Positions 41,629-51,022 of a stretch of 64,000 nt of DNA are shown here, in pieces. Below the pieces are notes generated by a model. It did not search any database and was not told the DNA's origin. It was given only the letters and a program-made list of their open reading frames with translations. Both the position numbers and the translations under genes were made by a program. Source of the DNA: Calditrichota bacterium (GTDB lineage: Bacteria > Calditrichota > Calditrichia > Calditrichales > Calditrichaceae); contig JAJRSO010000012.1 of the NCBI GenBank assembly GCA_024278755.1, positions 1 through 64,000 on the forward strand, in the 5' to 3' direction. Numbering within the stretch: position 1 is the stretch's first letter; each line of letters begins with the position of its first letter.

Positions 41629-42963
41629 TTAGCTGCCCTGTTCAGCGTTATGCGGCTTATTTTTTAGAAGGTTTTTTACCGCATATAAAGGTACCGTTCT
41701 GATACTATCGTAAGCGGTAAAGTTCTCATGTGAAATACGAATTCCCAAATCCAGCTTACGTTCTTTTAGAAACAAGTGCAGACTCTGCATTTGCCCGGTT
41801 GTTCCGGATTTGACTTCAATTGGAATTACTTTTTCTCCGTTCGATATGACATAATCAACTTCAGCATTACTAGACTTGGATTCTCTCTGCCAATAAAACA
41901 ACTGGGGCCGCAGATGTGCCGGCTGAGCAGCAATTAATTCCAATCCAACATATAATTCTGTAAACGGACCTTTATTTATTATCGTTTTAAAATCAGACGC
42001 TAAATATTCAGAAATCTCCAGCCCAAGCATCCTTTGATAAATACCACAGTCAAAGAAAACTACTTTAAATCTCTTAGGATTTATTTGAGCTCCCAAAGGA
42101 ACTCCCTGAGCAGAACTATGGTTTATCTTAAAGGCCAAACCGGCTTTTAACAATAAGTCTAATGCATTTTTATAGGTATCAATTTTCCCCTGTCCTGCAT
42201 GGCTGTATTTAAATTTATGCCCAACCTGATAGATAACGGACTGAAAAACTTCCTGCAAACGTATTAAGGGCATACGCTTTTTATATTTAGTAAAATCATC
42301 CGTCATCACGGTTATCAGATTATCAAGAACGCGCTGGCTACGTATAAAATCCCTTGTTTCTATATAGGTCTTTACAACTTCCGGCATTCCTCCCAATAAT
42401 TGAAATATTTTAAGTTTTTCCAAAATCCGCTTATGAAAAACCGGGTCCAAAGGTTTATTCCATCCAGAATCATCAATAAGCGCGTTTAATCTTTTTCCAT
42501 CATCGGCGTGTAAAAATTCACTGAAATTCATTGGGTACATAAATAGCGGACTGATACGGCCGACTCCAAAAGAGGGAATGGCTTCAAGTGCAAATTCCAA
42601 AAGTGATCCGGCAGCTATTACGTGCAGCTGTGGAAATTTTTCATAAAAATATCGCAGCGAACGTAAAGCATTTGGACATGATTGTATTTCATCAAAAAAA
42701 ATTAGTGTTTTACCAGGCTGGATTGATGTTTCAAAATAGATAGATAGTTTTTCAGTTATCTCCTTGGGATTTAATGTTTGCTGAAAAAAAGAATGTACTT
42801 CTGGCTGCTCCTCAAAATTCACTTCTAGAAAGTTTTTAAATGTTTTCCCTAATTTTCGAACACTATATGTTTTACCAACCTGACGCGCGCCACGCAGCAA
42901 TAGGACTTTTCTGCCCTTCTCTTCTTTCCATTTTAATAAATGTTCGTCAATCTGACGTTTCAT
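41629..42963 (-). CDS. DUF4143 AAA+ ATPase
   Basis: 444 residues. Walker A is RGARQVGKTYS (24-34), Walker B IFFDEIQSCPNALRSLRYF, and sensor VIAAGSLLEFAL; then comes a helical DUF4143 region. The C-terminus has NAEVDYVISNGEKVIPIEVKSG, a restriction-nuclease-like D...ExK core. Proteins of this family occur widely as solitary genes of unknown function, often in variable regions. It interrupts the polysaccharide locus between the Wzi gene and a broken glycosyltransferase, so it probably arrived by insertion and has no obvious part in capsule synthesis. Confidence 0.88.
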   Translation of the reverse strand: MKRQIDEHLLKWKEEKGRKVLLLRGARQVGKTYSVRKLGKTFKNFLEVNFEEQPEVHSFFQQTLNPKEITEKLSIYFETSIQPGKTLIFFDEIQSCPNALRSLRYFYEKFPQLHVIAAGSLLEFALEAIPSFGVGRISPLFMYPMNFSEFLHADDGKRLNALIDDSGWNKPLDPVFHKRILEKLKIFQLLGGMPEVVKTYIETRDFIRSQRVLDNLITVMTDDFTKYKKRMPLIRLQEVFQSVIYQVGHKFKYSHAGQGKIDTYKNALDLLLKAGLAFKINHSSAQGVPLGAQINPKRFKVVFFDCGIYQRMLGLEISEYLASDFKTIINKGPFTELYVGLELIAAQPAHLRPQLFYWQRESKSSNAEVDYVISNGEKVIPIEVKSGTTGQMQSLHLFLKERKLDLGIRISHENFTAYDSIRTVPLYAVKNLLKNKPHNAEQGS

Positions 42964-43066
42964 TGTTTTTCCTGGTGAAGTAATTTTTACAAGGCGAATT
43001 TAAACCCTAAAAGTAATTTAATCAAGGCTAATATTGACTGCTGAAGGTATTTTTACAGGGCTGTAT

Positions 43067-43663
43067 TTAAAAATTATTCTGAGCAGAAGTAGTATTATTC
43101 AGCCGGCGTAAAGTTATTTCTTTCAAAATTTGTAAATAATCATCTGCCAGTTTATTGCGGTCAAAATGCCGGCTGATAAAATGTCTGCCTTTTCCCCCCA
43201 TGCGATGCAATTCTTCGGGATTATTTTTCAGAAATAAAATATTTTTAGCAAGGTCATCCGGATTTTCGGGTTCAACAAAAAGACCGGCGTCTACTTCTTC
43301 TACAAAAGTCCGCGCCTCACCGTCTACCATCAGCAGTATAGGTTTGCCCATTGCCATAATTTCGAAAAGTTTTGAGGGCAGTGCATTTTTAAACAGATCA
43401 ATTTTACGCAGAGTCACTAACAAAACATCAGCTAAAGCATAAAACTCCGGGGTATGCTCTTTTGCAGATTTACCTCGAAAGGTAACATTTTTGAGCCCCA
43501 GCTGTGAGTACGGTGACATCGGCACCCCGCTCTACCCAACTGCGTGATAACTCATATACACAGGCAGAAGGCGCCCCCATTTCCGGAGGGCCGATCTAAA
43601 GAGGATTACAACGGTTTATTGATACCAGTAGAATAATGATAATCGAACCTGAACATTTTTCAT
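43067..43663 (-). pseudogene. Broken GT4 glycosyltransferase (internal deletion)
   Basis: The C-terminal 150 residues of a GT4 enzyme are readable from about 43505 down to 43067 (LGLKNVTFRGKS, FKNALPSKLFEIMAMGKPIL), including the nucleotide-sugar end. Upstream, in a different frame, an N-terminal piece reads PPEMGAPSACVYELSRSW and VERGADVTVLT (about 43589-43503). The normal middle of some 200 residues is missing, and the pieces join out of frame. An AGGAG site and ATG at 43663 survive, followed by an in-frame TAA after 15 codons. An internal start at 43525 could still make the 152-residue C-terminal fragment, which would lack the acceptor domain. Confidence 0.75.
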
Positions 43664-43681
43664 TCTCCTGGCTCGTGTTAG

Positions 43682-44641
43682 TTAAAGATTTCCACGATAC
43701 GCACTCAATAGTATTTTGTCCGGAATTGGGTTGTCTGATTTCCGACCTAAAAAATAATATCCGGATGCGGCATCATAAACACCCTGTTTTTTATTGAGCA
43801 CTTTATCAAAATACTTTAAAAAAAAGGAGGTAAAATTCGTAAATACTTTAATAAAAATTCTTAAATTTTTATTACTTGTAAAACTAAGTAAAAAATAGCG
43901 GTAACTCCAGGCCAGCGCCATTCCCGGCCCGCCGGCTGCTCCCCGCTTTATTTCGGAAAAATGGCGAAACAGTCTACGATGCCCCAGTTCGGTGTATCGG
44001 GTAAAATCGTGGCTTCCCATATGCACCTGTTGCATAAAAGGTGTTTCGGCATATACAATTCCACCGTTCTTTAGAACCCGATGCATCTCGCTGACGCAGC
44101 GCGGCGGATCGATTACATGCTCCAAAACAGCCTGGGCAATAACGCCATCGAAAGCATCATTATCAAAAGGCAGATCGTGGGCATCGCAAATAAGGGCCGT
44201 CCGTTCACCAAAGGAAACATCTGTTTCCAGAATCTGAAGCAATTCATTTTGTAGCAGGAGGTTCATTCCCTCTCCCAGAATGCTGCCGCCAATTACTAAG
44301 ATTTTAGGATGCGAAGAAATCTGGAGAACAGATTCCGCAACCATCCGGTAATTATTTGCCGCGGGGTAGTTGCTGCTGATGGAAGGGATTATTTTTTTTA
44401 GTGCATTTTTAACAGAAGACTGCTCATGCGCAAAAGCAGCGGCACTTCTGCGTGTAAAATCTACAATTTTAAAAAGGCTATTCTGCTCATTTATCAGAAC
44501 GGGAATTCCGTCTAAAACGGGAAATTTCCGGGCACAGGAAGCGTTTTGGCATTTCAGTACCTTCCCCGTTTTTTGTAGTTTACTTTTACAAACCGGACAA
44601 CGTAGTAGCGCAAGGAATTCTTTAGATAATTTGTTTTTCAT
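43682..44641 (-). CDS. SAM-dependent methyltransferase with N-terminal zinc ribbon
   Basis: 319 residues. The N-terminal Trm112-like ribbon has LRCPVCKSKL and later CQNASCARKFP, four cysteines in all (about 14-41). A class I methyltransferase follows, with ILVIGGSILGEGM as motif I, DAHDLPF as the acidic loop and VLEHVIDPPRCVSEMHRVLK as the motif IV region. It probably methylates a sugar or a lipid-linked saccharide, given its place between GT4 genes, but it could act on another substrate. It lies 16 bases downstream of the first GT4 gene. Confidence 0.85.
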   Translation of the reverse strand: MKNKLSKEFLALLRCPVCKSKLQKTGKVLKCQNASCARKFPVLDGIPVLINEQNSLFKIVDFTRRSAAAFAHEQSSVKNALKKIIPSISSNYPAANNYRMVAESVLQISSHPKILVIGGSILGEGMNLLLQNELLQILETDVSFGERTALICDAHDLPFDNDAFDGVIAQAVLEHVIDPPRCVSEMHRVLKNGGIVYAETPFMQQVHMGSHDFTRYTELGHRRLFRHFSEIKRGAAGGPGMALAWSYRYFLLSFTSNKNLRIFIKVFTNFTSFFLKYFDKVLNKKQGVYDAASGYYFLGRKSDNPIPDKILLSAYRGNL

Positions 44642-44657
44642 CGTTGTTCTTTAAAAT

Positions 44658-45827
44658 CTATCTTCCCGTTATTTTAACTTCCTTAGCAGATTTCGAAAAA
44701 TATCCATGATAGAGTTTGTCCAGTGTCGAAACTGTTTTTTTTATTGAAAAATCGTTTTGTGCTCTATCGTAACCCAAATGTCCAAGTTTTTGGCGTTGTG
44801 CAGGACTCTCTAATAATTGAGAAAGCTTCTCATAAAACGCATCGGGCGTATTCGGTTTGCATAAAAAGCCGGTTTCATTTTCGATAACCAGTTCTCTGTT
44901 ACCTTTAATATCCGAAACCACAACCGGAAGTTTTCGTACCATTGCTTCTAAAATGGCAATGGATAATCCTTCCCACAAAGACGTCAGCATAAAAACATCG
45001 GTGATACTTAGAATTTTATCAACATCATTTCTCCAACCCAGTATTTTAATGTTTTTTTCACACCGACGGGCGGTAATCATCCGTTCCAGTTTACTTCTTA
45101 ATTCACCATCTCCAATCAGGAGGAAATAGACATCTTTACGATGCTCTAATATTTTTATAGCTGTCCGAACAAATACCTCAGGCGCCTTCTGCCGCCATAG
45201 TCTTCCCACCTGAGTTACAACCAGTCCATCCGCCGGAATATGAAGATTTTCTTTAAATCCGGAAAGGTTTGGTATCCGTTTATTTTCTTCCGGAGCAATA
45301 CCATTGTATACTTTAATAATTTTATTTTTTTTAATGATTTTATGTTTAACGGCATAATCCATATCATATTGATTAACGGAAATATGCAGGTCGGTATATT
45401 TTGAGACCAACCGTTCAATAGGAATAAATATGGTCTTTGCTGTTAATGATGAAAATTCGTGAAATGAGAATCCATGAATCGTATGAAAAATTACAGGGAT
45501 TCCGGCATGGGAAGCGGCAATACGGCCAATTACCCCACTCTTTGAAGAATGCGTATGTACAATATCCGGTTTTTTCTCTTTGAGTATACGTGTGATGTCT
45601 TTAAGCGCAGAAAAATCTTTTAAAGGATTTACATTGCGCACAAGAGACGGAACCGTAATAAACTGAATATTCCATTCCGTTAAAATATCCGTTAATTCGC
45701 CTTCCTCTTTACAAATAACCGTAATCTCAAATTTCTTTCTATCCAGCCGGGTGATTAAATCGACCATAGCTTTTTGTACGCCGCTCATTATGGGTAATAG
45801 CTGAATATGAAATAGTTTGATGGGCAT
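44658..45827 (-). CDS. GT4 family glycosyltransferase
   Basis: 389 residues with GT-B fold. The N-terminal half has HIQLLPIMSGVQKAMVDLI and KPDIVHTHSSKSGVIGRIAA, the classic GT4 opening. The C-terminal half has VGRLWRQKAPEVFV and the ExFGxxxxE-type segment LWEGLSIAILEAMVRKLPVV. It is expected to add one sugar of the polysaccharide repeat; the donor cannot be told. The coding DNA is visibly AT-richer than the fatty-acid genes. It is separated from the next GT4 gene by about 87 bases. Confidence 0.9.
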   Translation of the reverse strand: MPIKLFHIQLLPIMSGVQKAMVDLITRLDRKKFEITVICKEEGELTDILTEWNIQFITVPSLVRNVNPLKDFSALKDITRILKEKKPDIVHTHSSKSGVIGRIAASHAGIPVIFHTIHGFSFHEFSSLTAKTIFIPIERLVSKYTDLHISVNQYDMDYAVKHKIIKKNKIIKVYNGIAPEENKRIPNLSGFKENLHIPADGLVVTQVGRLWRQKAPEVFVRTAIKILEHRKDVYFLLIGDGELRSKLERMITARRCEKNIKILGWRNDVDKILSITDVFMLTSLWEGLSIAILEAMVRKLPVVVSDIKGNRELVIENETGFLCKPNTPDAFYEKLSQLLESPAQRQKLGHLGYDRAQNDFSIKKTVSTLDKLYHGYFSKSAKEVKITGR

Positions 45828-45914
45828 TATCTATCCTGATGAATAACTGTGGTCTAATATAAAAAATAATTAGGATATGATTCAATTAAAGTAGTAAATG
45901 AATGACTAATCCGG

Positions 45915-47015
45915 TTATAAAATATTTTTATTTTCCAGTAGCCCTATATAAAGAGCCTGCGTTTTAGTAGTTAATGCGTTCACAGAATATTTTTCCACAA
46001 TGGTTCGCCGGGCAGCTTTCCCAAATGTTTCCCGCATCTGGGGCTGCCTAAAAAGGGAACGAACTGCATTAGCAAGCTGTTCCGCGCTATTCGATTTAAT
46101 AAGAAATCCCGATTCTCCATCCTTAATCACATTAGGGATACTGCCCGATGCAGGTGCAATGACCGGAAGTTCCAATGCCATTGCTTCCAGCACTGAAATC
46201 GGAAGCCCTTCAAAAATCGAAGTAGAAAGATATATCTCTTTTTGCTGCATTATTTTTTTTACCGTTTCATTTGGTTTGGCTCCACAAAGGTGAATGTTCT
46301 CCTGGAGTCCAAGAGAAGTTATTTTTTGAATAAGAGGATTAAATAGCGGCCCATCTCCGATGATGGTGCAACGTATATCAGCATACTTTTTTTTCAGAAT
46401 ATTTACAGTATCTATCAAAAGGTCGTAGTTTTTTTCTTTCACCAGTCGGCCGGTCGAAACAATACTGTATTCTTCCTTTTCAACTAAAGGATTAGGACTA
46501 AAAAAGTCACAATCAATTCCGTTTGGAATTAAGCAGATTTTATCTGCGGCATAGCCCGTTTTCAGCATAAATTCATGTACGGATTTGGATATGCTGATAG
46601 TTCGTATATTCAGTTTTTTGGATAGATAATCATCTAAGCGGTATAAAAAACTGCCACTTTTAGGAAGTATTTCATGATGCCGCGTGCTGACAATTACCGG
46701 AATGCGCAACGCCCGTCCGAACAGTTTTCCTATTATTCCGGCATGAACAAGATGTGTATGCAATACCTGAAATTTATTTTCCCTCATATATGCAAATAGT
46801 TTAAGCAGCGATAAAAAACGAAGGCGGCCTTTCCGGGAAAAATTCATAATTTGAATATCTACTTCCCAGCCGTCTAAAAAAGAACCCGTTTTGTAGAAAT
46901 AGGCCAGGTGGTATTCAAATGTTTCCGTATCCGCATTTTTTAAAAAAGATTTTAACAGCGATTCGGCACCGCCTGGTTCCATACTATTTATTAAATGCAG
47001 AATTTTGATTTTCAT
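45915..47015 (-). CDS. GT4 family glycosyltransferase
   Basis: 366 residues with GT-B fold. N-terminal HLINSMEPGGAESLLKSFL and VLHTHLVHAGIIGKLFGRAL match sugar-transferring GT4 enzymes of the PelF/WbaZ style. The C-terminal domain carries VSTGRLVKEKNYDLLIDTV and FEGLPISVLEAMALELPVI. It is one of three consecutive GT4 genes and is expected to build the repeat unit. The 34-base gap to the next GT4 gene suggests a single transcript. Confidence 0.9.
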   Translation of the reverse strand: MKIKILHLINSMEPGGAESLLKSFLKNADTETFEYHLAYFYKTGSFLDGWEVDIQIMNFSRKGRLRFLSLLKLFAYMRENKFQVLHTHLVHAGIIGKLFGRALRIPVIVSTRHHEILPKSGSFLYRLDDYLSKKLNIRTISISKSVHEFMLKTGYAADKICLIPNGIDCDFFSPNPLVEKEEYSIVSTGRLVKEKNYDLLIDTVNILKKKYADIRCTIIGDGPLFNPLIQKITSLGLQENIHLCGAKPNETVKKIMQQKEIYLSTSIFEGLPISVLEAMALELPVIAPASGSIPNVIKDGESGFLIKSNSAEQLANAVRSLFRQPQMRETFGKAARRTIVEKYSVNALTTKTQALYIGLLENKNIL

Positions 47016-47049
47016 AATGTTGATCTCAAGTTCAGAACGGCCCGTTTAA

Positions 47050-48228
47050 TTATTCAAATACCTGGTTGCATCTGGATATAATTTCCTGCGATAATTTCTG
47101 CCAATTGTGATTCTCTTTCGTATAATTATATCCATTCGTAGCAATTGTTTCCGCTTCGGTATTATAGTTGTTCATAAGCCATTCTATTTTTTCTGCAAGT
47201 AATGCGGGCGAATCAGGTTCTACAACAATGCCGCATCGATGTTCCCCAACAAATTCAAGGCCAGGTAAATCACTGCAAATTACCGGACATTTATGTGCCA
47301 TATACTCAAATATTTTTACCGGAGAAATTCCAGTGACTTCGTTCCTTCTTCGTATTAATGGCGCTAAACAAATATCTGCATTTTTATAGTATGGTTCTAA
47401 CTTATCCCTATATACGGCGCCAATGAACTGCACTTTCTTCTCTAAATTATTCGTCCGAACCAGATATTCAAACAACTCTTGATGCGGCCCTTCCCCAATA
47501 ATTTTTAACTTAAAAAGAATATTAGTATTTAAAAATGTAAGTGCTTTAATAAGGATATGAATGCCTTCTCTTTTATGTAGAAGCCCCACATACAACAATT
47601 GAAATTCTCCGGAGAGCAGATCTTTTGTAAAAACTTTTTTAACACTATTTTCTTGTTCTCTAAACGCAAACCCATTTGGAATAACCGAAAATTTGCTTTC
47701 CTCAAGGCCAAACGTATTTATAAAAAAGGATTTCATATTTGTAGTTATCACTCTAATATGTAAAGCATTGTTAAATGAAAACTTTTCTAATTTTCGCTCC
47801 AAAACGCCAATACTGTTAATTGATGCTTCTTTATAGTCTTCTAAAATCAGGCTGTTTGATTCAATAAATAGCTTTTTATTAAATAACCTGCTGAATAATG
47901 GGACAGCAAAGTTTAAATTTGACTGGCGTAAATATATTCCTTTAACTGTGTCTGAAAAATTCAATACCAGTAATTTAAAAAAAAGAGCTAGTTCGAAAGA
48001 GAGAAGTTGAAATAATGTCCCCCATTTTTTAATTCTTTTTATATGAAAATAGGGTACTATAACAAAATTATAAAGCTCTTCATCTCTGATTTCTGCAGGA
48101 AGCTCACGCACAAATACTCTAATATATTTATAGTTTAATTTTAAGGTATTGTATAAATCAGTAAAATGTTTTACCGCGCCGGAGTTTTCTCTAAGATCGA
48201 TATTCCCTATTAAATAGATATATTTCAT
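47050..48228 (-). CDS. GT4 family glycosyltransferase (AT-rich)
   Basis: 392 residues. It is less typical at the N-terminus (YIYLIGNIDLRENSGAVKHF), but the C-terminal half is clear GT4: LLYVGLLHKREGIHILIKAL, and FEYMAHKCPVICSDLPGLEF with the donor-site Glu. The gene is rich in A and T and uses many Lys, Asn and Ile codons, more than genes flanking the locus, which suggests a separate origin. Its start overlaps the stop of the ligase/polymerase gene by four bases. Confidence 0.85.
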   Translation of the reverse strand: MKYIYLIGNIDLRENSGAVKHFTDLYNTLKLNYKYIRVFVRELPAEIRDEELYNFVIVPYFHIKRIKKWGTLFQLLSFELALFFKLLVLNFSDTVKGIYLRQSNLNFAVPLFSRLFNKKLFIESNSLILEDYKEASINSIGVLERKLEKFSFNNALHIRVITTNMKSFFINTFGLEESKFSVIPNGFAFREQENSVKKVFTKDLLSGEFQLLYVGLLHKREGIHILIKALTFLNTNILFKLKIIGEGPHQELFEYLVRTNNLEKKVQFIGAVYRDKLEPYYKNADICLAPLIRRRNEVTGISPVKIFEYMAHKCPVICSDLPGLEFVGEHRCGIVVEPDSPALLAEKIEWLMNNYNTEAETIATNGYNYTKENHNWQKLSQEIISRCNQVFE

Positions 48229-49523
48229 GTTTCGTTTAATTCCAGCTTTTTAGGTTTTACAGTAATTGTGCCTGCTGCAAACCAAAGTAATGGATTATGT
48301 GCAATATCACCGCTAAATTGGGCATTTAAAAAACCAAATAAAAAGATCAGCATACTGATATCATAAAGATATTTATAAGGCCCAGTATTATTTTCTTTTC
48401 GAAGGTGAAACAATCTGGTAAAGATATAAATACAAAAGGCAATAAACAGCCCCATTACAAGGAGGCCATTTTCCATCCCAAGTTCCAGAAAAATATTATG
48501 CGGATATTTAATAACTTCATTAACAAGATCTTTAAAACTCCCGGTACCGGTTCCAAGAAATGGATTAACCCAAATTAATTTTGCAGCCTTAATTGCAGAA
48601 TAGATTCGTAATAAACTACTGGGATCATCAGACAGATTCTGAAAACGAGAAATTATTTTTGGAAGCATTACAAGGGTTGCCCCAGCCACGGTAAACGTAA
48701 AAACAATTACGGCTATTATTTTTTTATACAAGGCTCCTCTGTAAATAATTACTAAATAGATAAATGCAGTAATAACATAGGCCACAACTGGGCCTCGGGA
48801 ACCGGCTAAATTTAGGAAAAGGATTGATACTGCAATCAAAACAAAAGAAACCAATTTGCTAACCACTGACTCTGCAGTTAGATATTGATATAAGAAAAAG
48901 AAGCTTAATAACCCTGCTTCACGCCCAAACCATATTGAGCTTAAAGTACCGGACGGATCGAATCTCTCTGGTATTCCGTTATCAATTAATAACAAAACAC
49001 ATATAATAAAAATTAAAATACCTGCCGTAACACCTTGTTTATATATTGTATCCAATGATTTTTTTGAAGCAAAAAAATAAAACGGCAGTATAAAAAAGGT
49101 CACATTATAATAAAAATATAGAAACGACTTAAGCAACCCATATGTTCTGCTGGGTGAATAACTTGCTTGAAAAAATAGCAAGAGACCGATTCCCAGCACT
49201 ATAATTAATGGAAATAGCGGTTTCGGTTCTTTTTGAAGATTTTTAAAATACAGAACAGCTAATGCGCTACCGAGTAAAATTGTATTCACTACCGAAACCG
49301 AAACCAAAGTTAAATCGAGATAATTAAAATAGGCAAAAAAAAGAACTGAATCTGTCAGAAATATCGCGACGGCAAACTCCGGATAACGGATGGTCCAAGT
49401 AATTGAAAAAACAATTATAAGGCCATACAAAGGTATGGTGTCCGCTAAAAACAGACTACCCAAAATCGGAATTCCCAGGAGTAAAGCTATTTTTAGATCC
49501 GTTTTCTGCAACTTAACTCTCAT
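48225..49523 (-). CDS. O-antigen ligase / Wzy-like polymerase
   Basis: 432 residues with about ten to twelve membrane helices. A long extracytoplasmic loop (about 290-350) contains VNPFLGTGTGSFKDLVNEV and KYPHNIFLELGMENGLLVMG, the signature of the Wzy_C/O-antigen ligase family. It polymerises or transfers lipid-linked polysaccharide units on the periplasmic face. Together with Wzx and Wzz it points to a Wzy-dependent pathway. A 200-base gap without a gene (49524-49724) separates it from wzx. Confidence 0.85.
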   Translation of the reverse strand: MRVKLQKTDLKIALLLGIPILGSLFLADTIPLYGLIIVFSITWTIRYPEFAVAIFLTDSVLFFAYFNYLDLTLVSVSVVNTILLGSALAVLYFKNLQKEPKPLFPLIIVLGIGLLLFFQASYSPSRTYGLLKSFLYFYYNVTFFILPFYFFASKKSLDTIYKQGVTAGILIFIICVLLLIDNGIPERFDPSGTLSSIWFGREAGLLSFFFLYQYLTAESVVSKLVSFVLIAVSILFLNLAGSRGPVVAYVITAFIYLVIIYRGALYKKIIAVIVFTFTVAGATLVMLPKIISRFQNLSDDPSSLLRIYSAIKAAKLIWVNPFLGTGTGSFKDLVNEVIKYPHNIFLELGMENGLLVMGLFIAFCIYIFTRLFHLRKENNTGPYKYLYDISMLIFLFGFLNAQFSGDIAHNPLLWFAAGTITVKPKKLELNET

Positions 49524-49724
49524 TTAAAATCTCTTCGCACAAAGCTACAATCCACCAGGCTCAAACACAGACTTAGACTACAAAAATACCGCCATTCCGA
49601 TTCTTTTTCAACAACGGGTAAAAACGAGGTCCTATGCATCTAATCTCTTTTCTGAACAACTTCAATGTTAGCGGTATTAGTTTTACGGCCATTACAAGAT
49701 GCCAGAAGATGCACGCTCGTTACC

Positions 49725-51014
49725 TTAGCCAGTTGTCTTCATGGTTCCCGCCGAAAAATGGTAAACCATCCCCAGTAAAACGGCATAATGCAGCGATAGC
49801 GTCAGGCTAACCGTCCATAAAAACTGCTCGATTGAAAGATGAAACTGCCAGGCTATCCAAAAAACAGCAATCGTTATCAACAGCATAGCAAACTGCCAAA
49901 TCATATTTTCCATCTGTTTTTCAAAAGCAATGACTACCGTGCTTAACGGCGTTACAACAAATCGCGCAAAAAACAGGGGCAGTAAAATTTGCGCATAGCT
50001 TCCTGCAGCCAACCAGTTTTGACCAAAGACCAACACAAAAAGATCCTCGATAACAAAATAAAGCGGAACAAACAGCGCCAGGCCTAATAATAAAAGCCTG
50101 ATAAAAATTCGTTTAAACAATCGCCTCGCACTGCCTTCCTCTTTTCGGTTTTCGCTGGCCTTCTTCAAAAACACCTGGGCGAAAGCGCTGCTCACCAAAC
50201 CGAGTGGCAGTCCCAGAACCCGGTACACCATGGCATAAAACCCCAAAATTTGCGATGCATATAAAATGGAAATAAAAAAATTGTTAATATTTTGCGTTAC
50301 CGAATTGGTAAATAAACCGGGCAGTGAATATTTAGGAAATCGGATATAGCGTTTGGCAAGCCGTATATAATCAACCCGTTTTAGATCATTCCACAATTCC
50401 CTTCGATTGATAAATACCCCGCTTAAAGGAACATTAGCTGCCATATAGGATAAGAGCTTGCCGATAATCAATCCGGCCGGTCCGTTTTTTAATAAACCGA
50501 TTCCCGCCTGTCCAGCCGCCGAAGTAAGCGAACGGTAAATATTTGCCTTGGCAATGACGCCGTATTTTTCGTAATTGAGATTTAAATAGTTGAGTACATT
50601 AAACAGGCCCATAAAAAAAGTAACCAGCGGAACAAAATACAACCAGCCGGCAATGGAGAGATTATTTAACAGCCCCGCAATTTCATCTTTAAACAGCAAA
50701 ACCAGAATCAAAACGATGAAACTAAGAATGAGCGTGATAAAAAAGGCCAGAATCGCAAGCGTCAGGGAATCTTTTTCATCTTCCGGGAGGACAATCGCCA
50801 GTTCATATTTACCTGTGGCGGAAATGCTTAAAATGGCAGTAAGAGCCGAAAACAGAGCCAGTACTCCAAAATCTTCCGGGGTATAAAGTCGGGCCAAAAG
50901 CGGCGCAATGACCACGGGAATGATCTGGGCGATACCGGTACCGCTCATCAGGGTTAACACCTGGCGGGTAAAAACGGATTTTTTATTCTTCAATGTTAAA
51001 TCCCGGATGAACAA
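49725..51014 (-). CDS. Wzx-like polysaccharide flippase
   Basis: 429 residues with twelve or so membrane helices, of the polysaccharide-transport MATE/MOP type. The N-terminal segment MSGTGIAQIIPVVIAPLLARLY and TPEDFGVLALFSALTAILS is diagnostic of the O-antigen translocase group. It flips undecaprenyl-linked repeat units to the periplasm. It sits eight bases downstream of the Wzz gene in the same transcript. Confidence 0.9.
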   Translation of the reverse strand: MFIRDLTLKNKKSVFTRQVLTLMSGTGIAQIIPVVIAPLLARLYTPEDFGVLALFSALTAILSISATGKYELAIVLPEDEKDSLTLAILAFFITLILSFIVLILVLLFKDEIAGLLNNLSIAGWLYFVPLVTFFMGLFNVLNYLNLNYEKYGVIAKANIYRSLTSAAGQAGIGLLKNGPAGLIIGKLLSYMAANVPLSGVFINRRELWNDLKRVDYIRLAKRYIRFPKYSLPGLFTNSVTQNINNFFISILYASQILGFYAMVYRVLGLPLGLVSSAFAQVFLKKASENRKEEGSARRLFKRIFIRLLLLGLALFVPLYFVIEDLFVLVFGQNWLAAGSYAQILLPLFFARFVVTPLSTVVIAFEKQMENMIWQFAMLLITIAVFWIAWQFHLSIEQFLWTVSLTLSLHYAVLLGMVYHFSAGTMKTTG

Positions 51015-51022
51015 AAATATCC

